A stretch of 36,777 nt of DNA from Betaproteobacteria bacterium (GTDB lineage: Bacteria; Pseudomonadota; Gammaproteobacteria; Burkholderiales; Eutrophovitaceae), in assembly GCA_020346185.1 (NCBI GenBank), contig CP070775.1, forward strand, positions 2,437,234 to 2,474,010. The letters are read 5' to 3'. A program made the translations under genes and the position numbers. Positions 31,000 to 36,777 of the stretch are shown one piece after another (position 1 is the first letter of the stretch; every line of letters begins with the position of its first letter). The notes below the pieces were generated by a model. That model was not told the DNA's origin. It saw only the letters and a list, made by a program, of their open reading frames with translations, and did not search any database.

Positions 31000-31365
31000 A
31001 TGAAGTGGTTGTTTCGGGTAAACGTAGCGGCGGTGATTGTCTATGCGTCCTTCGTTGCAGCCTTTTTGGTGGCCGACGTGTGGATATTCCCCGAGCTGAG
31101 TGCGTTGACGCCGCCTCCCGAAGCGGTTGGCGTGGCGATACGTCAGGGCGACGATGCAGACGGATTGCGCGAGATAGCACTGGTTTTGTACGACCATGTT
31201 GCCGAGCAGGGGCAAGCGGTCAACGCATTGGTAGACAGCACGGTGTTTTGGGCGCGGCTGCATTTTTTGCTCGCTCTTGGTCTCGCCTGCTTCAACGTCG
31301 CGATGCTGATAAGGATACGCCGGTTGTTGGCCAAGCCCGGTTCCGGTGAGGCAGTCGGGCTGTGA
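31000..31365 (+). CDS. Small membrane protein of unknown function
   Basis: A 121-residue protein I do not recognise. It has two hydrophobic helices, about residues 5-28 (VNVAAVIVYASFVAAFLVA) and 85-106 (LHFLLALGLACFNVAMLI), separated by a polar segment of about 55 residues, and a basic C-terminus. The start is well supported by GGAGG six bases upstream. It follows prpE by 100 bp and precedes the ccoI group. It may be a DUF4149-like membrane protein, but that is only a guess. Confidence 0.7.
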   Translation: MKWLFRVNVAAVIVYASFVAAFLVADVWIFPELSALTPPPEAVGVAIRQGDDADGLREIALVLYDHVAEQGQAVNALVDSTVFWARLHFLLALGLACFNVAMLIRIRRLLAKPGSGEAVGL

Positions 31366-31430
31366 CGGCGAGTCGGCGACGCATGGGTACTGTGTGTGGT
31401 GGCACTGCGGCGCTTGGCAAAGCCGGGTTG

Positions 31431-31471
31431 TTGACGAACATCAAACGTGGTGAACACTCTCTCCATAGACT
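31431..31471 (+). promoter_or_regulatory. FNR/ANR-type box with -10 upstream of the DUF2892-ccoI-ccoS genes
   Basis: TTGAC-GAAC-ATCAA (31431-31444) differs from the FNR/ANR consensus TTGAT-N4-ATCAA at one base. A possible -10, TAGACT, lies at 31466-31471. This places the box centre about 41 bases before the expected start near 31479, the position of class II FNR-activated promoters. The next gene starts at 31520 and leads to ccoI and ccoS, which in many proteobacteria are controlled by low oxygen. Confidence 0.6.
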
Positions 31472-31519
31472 GGGAACTTTCTGTTAACTGTTTTTTCGAC
31501 AATCGCGGGAGGAAACAAA

Positions 31520-31720
31520 ATGACTTCAAATATGGGAAACGCAGATCGGGTGATCCGCCTAATTGCGGGAATTGCCTTGTTCAGCCTGTTCTTCGTGTTG
31601 GAAGGCGGCGCACGCTGGCTCGGGCTGGTTGGCGTCGTTCTTATCTTGACGTCCTCGGTGAGTTTCTGTCCCCTTTACAAACTGCTTGGCTTGAGCACGA
31701 CCGGAACCAAGGCGTCGTAG
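31520..31720 (+). CDS. DUF2892 (YgaP-like) membrane protein
   Basis: A 66-residue protein with two transmembrane helices (about 13-29 and 32-48) and the DUF2892 signature: MGNADRVIRLIAGI at the start and SFCPLYKLLGLST at the end. The cysteine in the CPLYKLLG motif is typical of the family. Function is unknown; such proteins are found alone or fused to rhodanese domains. A good ribosome site (GGGAGGAAAC) precedes the ATG. It lies 43 bp before ccoI, downstream of the FNR-like box. Confidence 0.85.
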   Translation: MTSNMGNADRVIRLIAGIALFSLFFVLEGGARWLGLVGVVLILTSSVSFCPLYKLLGLSTTGTKAS

Positions 31721-31763
31721 TATCAGAAGCGGTGAGATCCAGGCCTGCGGGCTCGACAATCTG

Positions 31764-34232
31764 ATGACCGCGCCGGATAGGGCCACTTTCTCCGAGACGA
31801 ACGCGAAAGACTGCTACCACTGCGGACTGCCGGTTCCGCCTCGAGTCGAATATCAGGTTGTCATTGGCGGACGTCCCCGCGTGATGTGTTGTGCCGGTTG
31901 TGAGGCTGTCGCATCGGCCATCGTGGCGGCGGGGCTCGACGATTATTACACTCGCCGCGACAACTACCCGCAATCTCAGCGCGAGGCGCTACCTCAGATC
32001 GTTAGTAAACTGGAGGTATTTGATCGGCCGGAGATTCAGGACCGCTTCGTCACGCAGCCGGCGGCGCATGAGCGGGAAGCGTCGCTGATACTCGAAGGCA
32101 TCACCTGTCCGGGTTGCGTCTGGTTGAACGAGACGCATCTGATGCGGCAGACCGGTGTTGTCGCAGTCAATGTCAACTACACGACCAATCGCGCCACTGT
32201 TCGCTGGGACACGCGGCGCACTTCACTTTCGCAAATTCTGGCGACGATCAACGCCATCGGTTATCGCGCCTATCCTTATGATGCACAGTCGCTGGAGGCC
32301 AGCCGCAAGCGCGAGGCGCGCAGCCTGTTGGCTCGATTCGCCATTGCCGGCTTGGGCATGATGCAGGTGATGATGTATGCGTTGCCGCGCTATCTTGCCG
32401 AAGGCGGCATCGATCAGAGCCTTTACTCACTCATGAACTGGGCGGCACTGATTCTGACCGCGCCGGTGGTGTTTTATTCGTCGCTGCCGTTCATGTCCGG
32501 TGCCTGGCGCGATATTCGGAACTGTCGGATCGGAATGGATGTGCCGGTGGCGGCGGCAATCATCATCGCCTTCACTGCCAGTGTGCTTGCCACCGTCACA
32601 GGTGAGGGCGAAGTGTATTTCGATTCGGTGGCGATGTTTGTCTTCTTCTTGCTCGGTGCCAGGTATCTCGAGTTGAGGGCACGCCAGAAGGCCGCCTCGC
32701 ATCTCGAATCCCTTTCACATGCGATGCCGGCTACCGCACACAAGCTTGCGGGATTCCCGCAGTCGGATGAAACTGATGTGGTTCCCGCAGGTGCACTGAC
32801 TGTGGGCGATCGCGTTCTGGTCAGGCCCGGAGAAGCGATACCGGCGGACGGAATAATTGAGCAGGGTGATTCGGAAATCGACGAATCGCTCCTGACGGGC
32901 GAGAGCATGCCGGTGAAAAAGGTGCAGGGGCAGTCGGTTGCCGGCGGGTCAATCAATCGTGGCAATCCGTTGGTTGTGCGTGTGCAGCGGGTTGGCGATC
33001 AGACGGTCCTCTCGGCGATCGTCAAGCTGATGGAACGCGCCTCGGCGTCGCGACCGCGTCTGCAGCAAATCACGGATCGAGTGGCGGCACGATTCGTGTC
33101 CGTGATTCTGGTATTAGCGGCGGCAACGGCAATCTGGTGGTTGGACCAGGATGCGGCGCGCACCTTGCCCATCGTGGTTTCTGTTCTGATTGTCACCTGC
33201 CCGTGTGCACTCGCACTGGCGACGCCGATGGCGATGGCGGTGGCAACCAGTTCGGCGGCCAAGCGGGGTTTGCTGGTGACCAGATCTCATGCGCTGGAGA
33301 CACTGGCACGAGCAACGCATTTCGTGATCGACAAAACAGGTACATTGACCCTTGGCAAACCGAGCGTACAAGCTGTCTACCCGCTGAATGCCGACAGAGA
33401 GAACGTGCTGTTGCTGGCCGCGGCACTCGAGCAGGGCTCCGAGCATCCGGTTGCGACCGCGATGCGCGAGGCGGCACGCAGCGCGCTGCATGCCGAACAG
33501 GTGCGTAACGTGCCGGGATATGGTGTCGAAGGTGTGGTGGCGGGCAGAAAGTTTCGCATTGGAACTGAAGCATTCGCTGCAGAACTCGCCGCCAACGCCG
33601 ATACTGGGGAAATCGAAGCACAGATTTGGCTAGCGGATGAAGAAGGGATGCTCGCCGGTTTTGACTTGCAGGATCAGCTCAGGCCGGATGCAGCGGGATT
33701 CGTCGCTGCACTGCGCGCGCAGGGTGGACAGATTAGCCTGTTGTCGGGAGACCGGCAATCAGTCGTGCGGGATACCGCCGTGCAACTTGGCATCGAAACA
33801 TGGCGGGCGACGATGTCGCCCGAACAGAAGCTCGACTACGTCAAAGCCCTTCAGGCGCAGGGGGCGGTGGTTGCGATGATTGGCGACGGTGTAAACGACG
33901 CGCCGGTTCTGACGCAGGCACAGGTGGCGATCGCTCTCGTGAGTGGCGCGGCACTTGCGCAGGGTGCGGCCGACATGGTGCTGCTGACCGGTCGCTTGTC
34001 GGATCTCACAAGATCAATCGAGTATTCACGACGTACATTGCGGATCGTGAGACAGAATCTCGGATGGGCGATTGCTTATAATGTGCTTGCCATTCCGCTC
34101 GCAATGACCGGCTACATCACACCCTGGATGGCAGCGATCGGTATGTCTGGCAGTTCGTTACTGGTGGTCGGGAACGCGGCGCGGCTTGCTGGCGAGCGGC
34201 GTGCGCATCGGGTGGTGCTGGTCAGTGATTGA
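31764..34232 (+). CDS. ccoI: Copper-translocating P-type ATPase of cbb3 oxidase assembly (CcoI/FixI)
   Basis: An 822-residue inner-membrane P1B ATPase that exports copper to the periplasm for building cbb3-type cytochrome oxidase. Order of parts: N-terminal cysteine-rich domain (C17, C20, C42, C43, C46: CYHCGLP and MCCAGCEAV), heavy-metal domain with GITCPGC (113-118), eight expected transmembrane helices with the CPC metal site (479-481), TGES, the phosphorylated D523 in DKTGT, an SEHP motif and GDGVND (707-712). The extra N-terminal domain and the following ccoS separate it from CopA. The ccoNOQP oxidase genes are not in the window. Confidence 0.93.
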   Translation: MTAPDRATFSETNAKDCYHCGLPVPPRVEYQVVIGGRPRVMCCAGCEAVASAIVAAGLDDYYTRRDNYPQSQREALPQIVSKLEVFDRPEIQDRFVTQPAAHEREASLILEGITCPGCVWLNETHLMRQTGVVAVNVNYTTNRATVRWDTRRTSLSQILATINAIGYRAYPYDAQSLEASRKREARSLLARFAIAGLGMMQVMMYALPRYLAEGGIDQSLYSLMNWAALILTAPVVFYSSLPFMSGAWRDIRNCRIGMDVPVAAAIIIAFTASVLATVTGEGEVYFDSVAMFVFFLLGARYLELRARQKAASHLESLSHAMPATAHKLAGFPQSDETDVVPAGALTVGDRVLVRPGEAIPADGIIEQGDSEIDESLLTGESMPVKKVQGQSVAGGSINRGNPLVVRVQRVGDQTVLSAIVKLMERASASRPRLQQITDRVAARFVSVILVLAAATAIWWLDQDAARTLPIVVSVLIVTCPCALALATPMAMAVATSSAAKRGLLVTRSHALETLARATHFVIDKTGTLTLGKPSVQAVYPLNADRENVLLLAAALEQGSEHPVATAMREAARSALHAEQVRNVPGYGVEGVVAGRKFRIGTEAFAAELAANADTGEIEAQIWLADEEGMLAGFDLQDQLRPDAAGFVAALRAQGGQISLLSGDRQSVVRDTAVQLGIETWRATMSPEQKLDYVKALQAQGAVVAMIGDGVNDAPVLTQAQVAIALVSGAALAQGAADMVLLTGRLSDLTRSIEYSRRTLRIVRQNLGWAIAYNVLAIPLAMTGYITPWMAAIGMSGSSLLVVGNAARLAGERRAHRVVLVSD

Positions 34233-34327
34233 TTGCCAGTTTCTCGGTCACCCGACAGGTCTGGACCGGGAACATGGACGCTTTAATGGTTTGCAACCGG
34301 CTTATGACATTTGAAGCATAACGGCCG

Positions 34328-34483
34328 ATGGAAATTCTTTTCCTGCTGATCCCGCTGTCGGTGGCACTGGTGATTCTGGTTGGACTGGCGTTCTGGTGGT
34401 CGGTGCTTAGCGGCCAATTTGATGACCTGGAGGGCCCGGCCCATCGTATTCTCGATGACGATGACGCCCCTGAAGAACAGTGA
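34328..34483 (+). CDS. ccoS: cbb3-type oxidase assembly protein CcoS
   Basis: A 51-residue protein found by reading the gap after ccoI. One transmembrane helix (about 4-26, FLLIPLSVALVILVGLAFWW) is followed by the CcoS signature SGQFDDLEGPAHRIL and an acidic tail DDDDAPEEQ. CcoS is needed for haem and copper insertion into cbb3 oxidase. It lies 95 bp after ccoI. The ribosome site is weak, but the sequence match leaves little doubt. Confidence 0.92.
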   Translation: MEILFLLIPLSVALVILVGLAFWWSVLSGQFDDLEGPAHRILDDDDAPEEQ

Positions 34484-34584
34484 ATCAGCGCTACAGGACA
34501 ACATTTTCCGTGGATGAAGCAGCCTGCCCCGAACTTACTGTACACGTTGCATCATATACTAGCGAAGTGCGTTGAAAGTTTCGG

Positions 34585-35427
34585 ATGGAGAGAATGAATC
34601 GGCGTTTGTTTCTGTACCTGTCGGCTCTGTTGGTCGGAAGTCTGTCCAAAATTACCAAGGTGCTCGCGCGGGTTTTGCCGAAAGCATCCGCGGTGCCGGG
34701 CGGAGTGGCGATTGTTCCGCTGGGCCCCTCGGGTCACCCCCCCGTGGTACACCTTGCGGAAAAACGCGTCATGGTCGTTGGCGACGAGAAGCGCTGGCAA
34801 GCGATTGTCGGAATCGCGTTGGCAACGAAAGAAAACAGCACCCTGCGTATCTCGATCGAGTGGCCTGATGGTGATGATCTGACGCTTCCCATCCCGGTGG
34901 GCAGCAAGCGTTATGCGACGCAGGAGCTAACAGTCAAACCTGGCCAGGTGAATTTGTCGGAAAAGAATCTTCAGCGATACCGGCGCGAGAGTGCGCATCT
35001 GAAGAGGATACGCGGGACGTTTTCCATGCCATTGGTCGGATCACTGGCGTTGATGCAGCCATGTCCAGGGAAGCGATCGAGTTCATTCGGGTTGCGGCGC
35101 GTATTCAACGGCCAGTCGCGCAATCCACACAGCGGGATGGATCTGGCTGCACCCGAGGGCACATCGGTCGTCGCAGCCGCGGCGGGAAGAGTTATCGACC
35201 GTGGCGACTATTTCTTTTCTGGCAATATGCTGTTGCTCGACCACGGCCAAGGTCTGCTGACGCTCTACGCGCATCTCAGTGCTATGGACGTAGAGGTCGG
35301 TGAGCGCGTCGAGCAGGGTTCACCTATCGGGAAGGTTGGCGCGACCGGCCGGGTGACCGGGGCGCACCTGCATTTTGGCGTCTACCTCAATGCCGTGCCG
35401 GTTGATCCGGCGCTGTTCCTGGCGTGA
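34585..35427 (+). CDS. M23-family metallopeptidase (LytM domain)
   Basis: A 280-residue probable periplasmic peptidoglycan endopeptidase. The N-terminus is basic, then hydrophobic (RLFLYLSALLVGSL), a signal peptide or anchor. The middle (about 40-120) is a beta-rich region with HLAEKRVMVVG. The LytM zinc domain follows, with HSGMDLA (His and Asp ligands), YAHLS, and GAHLHFGV (HxH); all key residues are present. The segment RRVFNGQSRNPHSGMD is typical of this proteobacterial subgroup. A second ATG at 34594 is possible. Its stop overlaps the GTG start of the cupin gene. Confidence 0.88.
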   Translation: MERMNRRLFLYLSALLVGSLSKITKVLARVLPKASAVPGGVAIVPLGPSGHPPVVHLAEKRVMVVGDEKRWQAIVGIALATKENSTLRISIEWPDGDDLTLPIPVGSKRYATQELTVKPGQVNLSEKNLQRYRRESAHLKRIRGTFSMPLVGSLALMQPCPGKRSSSFGLRRVFNGQSRNPHSGMDLAAPEGTSVVAAAAGRVIDRGDYFFSGNMLLLDHGQGLLTLYAHLSAMDVEVGERVEQGSPIGKVGATGRVTGAHLHFGVYLNAVPVDPALFLA

Positions 35428-36140
35428 CATCAACACCTGGAGCAACGAGTAGAAATGGCGATTTGACGGCGTTTTGCGCCGTTGATACGAACGGTATGCA
35501 GTGGCAATCAAGCCCGAGCGGCACGGTGTGGCGCAAGCGCGTGCATCTGGTTGGCCCGGCAGAATCCGGTCAAGTGACATCAGTGGTTCGCTACGATAGC
35601 AACGCGAGTTTCCCGGAGCACGACCACCCGCAAGGCGAGGAGATTCTGGTGCTGGACGGAGTATTTTCAGACCAGCAGGGCGATTGGCCGGCGGGGACTT
35701 TCCTTCTCAACCCCGAGGGGTTTCGGCATGCGCCGTTCTCCCAGCCCGGCTGTGTGCTGTTCGTAAAATTGCGCCAGTTTCCCGGACTCGACCGGCGTCA
35801 CGTCGCAATCGACACCAACGCCCTCGAATGGCAGGATGGAGAGGTGTCCGGTCTGGCGCGCAAGCCGCTCTATTCGCAGGAAGGCTACGCCGACAGTGTC
35901 GAGCTGCAGAAATGGCAAGCCGGGGCAGATTCTGGTGAGATTGCTTACCCGGAAGGCGCCGAGATGTTTCTCATCGACGGCTCGTTCCAAGATCAGCACG
36001 GCAGCTACACCAAAGGTTACTGGTTACGTTTCCCCGCGGGGGCGACTCATCGTTTGCAAACCGATACCGGTTGTACCGCCTACCTCAAAAAAGCAGGACT
36101 GAAATATCTCATTTCGGAAACCGAAATAGCGCATCAATGA
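35424..36140 (+). CDS. Double-cupin protein (ChrR-like cupin)
   Basis: A 238-residue protein of two cupin domains in tandem, like the cupin of the anti-sigma factor ChrR but without its zinc-binding anti-sigma part. The first cupin (about 20-120) keeps metal-ligand residues: FPEHDHPQGEEI and the later H in FRHAPFS. The second (about 130-225) has YPEGAEMFLIDG in place of the His-rich motif and probably binds no metal the same way. The start is a GTG overlapping the M23 stop as GTGA, so the two are coupled. Function unknown; cupins of this group may sense oxidants or act as small enzymes. Confidence 0.82.
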   Translation: MTSTPGATSRNGDLTAFCAVDTNGMQWQSSPSGTVWRKRVHLVGPAESGQVTSVVRYDSNASFPEHDHPQGEEILVLDGVFSDQQGDWPAGTFLLNPEGFRHAPFSQPGCVLFVKLRQFPGLDRRHVAIDTNALEWQDGEVSGLARKPLYSQEGYADSVELQKWQAGADSGEIAYPEGAEMFLIDGSFQDQHGSYTKGYWLRFPAGATHRLQTDTGCTAYLKKAGLKYLISETEIAHQ

Positions 36141-36143
36141 TCG

Positions 36144-36175
36144 CCGTTACGCAGTTAAAATGCCGTGCGTAGCGG
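36144..36175 (+). terminator. Stem-loop after the cupin gene
   Basis: CCGTTACGCA (36144-36153) pairs with TGCGTAGCGG (36166-36175) as a 10-bp stem with one G-U pair in RNA and a 12-base loop. It begins four bases after the cupin stop codon. No T run follows, so it is not a classic intrinsic terminator; it may mark or protect the 3' end of the M23-cupin transcript. Confidence 0.45.
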
Positions 36176-36609
36176 ACCCGAATCAAAGCGTCGAACATGC
36201 AAGCTTGCCGTCTGGGCTTGGTTCGGTCGACTCACTGATTCGGGCAGACGACTTTTGCAGCAATTCATAATTACGCAAACCACAGGAAATGTCATGCCCC
36301 TCGCAATTTTGCGGGTGGCAGATCCCGTCACCTTGATGCTTCTTCATGACGCCATCCCAATGACAACTGAGGCAAATTCAGGGAAAGTGGGTACTGTTTG
36401 GTGTGCGGTTGGGGTTTGAGACAGTGTTACATCATGATGACAAAGGATTGGCTTGCAAGCGGTATGTCGCAGTGCGTTTGTTGCCCGGAGATCAAATGGA
36501 TGAGCATAGTAGATCAGCTGAAGTGAGCGCGTTTTGCGAGACCACTTGGCGACAAAGCGCAAGCCTTGTGTGGTGTCGAACAGCCGGGTGTGCAGTTACC
36601 GCATGAAGT
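36176..36609. other. Intergenic region with no convincing gene
   Basis: About 430 bp in which short open frames exist on both strands, but none has a recognisable protein, good length and ribosome site together. The best short frame is at 36294-36419 on +, 41 codons with AGGAAATGTC before the ATG, and it resembles nothing I know. No tRNA, IS end or repeat of other parts of the window was seen. It may hold the promoter of the gene starting at 36610. Confidence 0.5.
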
Positions 36610-36777
36610 ATGTTCGGTGAACTGGCTGAAAAGCGCATAACGAAGGGACGGAAAGGCGTCGCGTTGCGACTGGCGTGTGCCTGTTCCGTCCTCTTGCTGT
36701 CCCTTCAGACGCATGCCAGAGATGTATTGCTCATGGGAGAGCACGCTGGCTACGGTGTGACTCGCGCACACGCGGAC
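36610..36777 (+). CDS. N-terminus of a probable exported protein, cut by window end
   Basis: An open frame of 56 codons runs from ATG at 36610 to the end of the window; an in-frame TGA lies just upstream. Residues about 12-38 read as a signal peptide: basic KGRKG, then a hydrophobic core (LACACSVLLLSL), then QTHA before RDVLLMGE. The mature protein begins near residue 37 and is too short to identify. No strong ribosome site precedes the ATG, so a later start is possible. Confidence 0.45.
   Translation, partial: MFGELAEKRITKGRKGVALRLACACSVLLLSLQTHARDVLLMGEHAGYGVTRAHAD

Noticed and set aside
36260-36375. A minus-strand frame with a CxxCH motif (CLSCHWDG), suggestive of a cytochrome c fragment
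   Set aside because: A stop codon lies two codons before the motif, no longer frame or second haem site follows, and there is no signal peptide; one motif in a short frame is not enough.
36514-36771. An 85-codon frame on - at the right end
   Set aside because: It has no recognisable family and is opposite the frame with a good signal peptide.

Overview
The window is most likely chromosomal DNA from a betaproteobacterium. It is moderately GC-rich, and the order gntR - sdhCDAB - sdhE - gltA - odhA/sucA - odhB/sucB - lpdA - zapE, together with CcoI/CcoS-type oxidase assembly genes and a BioA-BioF-BioD set, is typical of that class. The species cannot be read from the sequence. I see no tRNA, rRNA, CRISPR array, complete insertion sequence or phage gene.

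Left part (1-6076). A beta-hydroxyacid dehydrogenase gene on + converges on a leftward biotin operon (bioA, bioF, bioD) that ends in a PIN-domain protein and a small membrane protein. A 143-bp near-perfect palindromic repeat sits exactly between the two convergent stop codons. An RsuA-family pseudouridine synthase lies between bioA and the central-metabolism block.

Centre (6079-27704). This is a two-armed respiratory carbon cluster. The leftward arm runs mdh, a CitE-like lyase, prpB, prpC, prpD, a DUF3617-like exported protein, acnA and the pseudouridine synthase. The rightward arm runs gntR, sdhC, sdhD, sdhA, sdhB, sdhE, gltA, sucA, sucB, lpdA and zapE. The 222-bp divergent region between mdh and gntR carries a good sigma70-type promoter for mdh, and just upstream of it a 12-bp palindrome plus repeated ATAAGACAT half-sites, which are probably the operator of the GntR regulator. 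The cluster therefore places most oxidative TCA steps and the 2-methylcitrate cycle around one regulatory region. Isocitrate dehydrogenase, succinyl-CoA synthetase and fumarase are not present.

Right part (27911-36777). An acrylyl-CoA reductase-like gene (acuI) and propionyl-CoA synthetase (prpE, apparently with a TTG start) feed propionyl-CoA to the methylcitrate enzymes of the central cluster. Then come two small membrane proteins, the copper P-type ATPase ccoI and a 51-residue ccoS, preceded by a near-consensus FNR/ANR box. After these are an M23 peptidase overlapping a double-cupin protein, about 470 bp with no convincing gene, and the start of a probable exported protein cut by the window end.

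The window is mostly well-known metabolism. The points worth a second look are the palindromic repeat, the operator and FNR box, the unusual substrate motif of the first dehydrogenase, and the odd operon passengers (PIN protein, DUF3617-like protein, CitE-like lyase).
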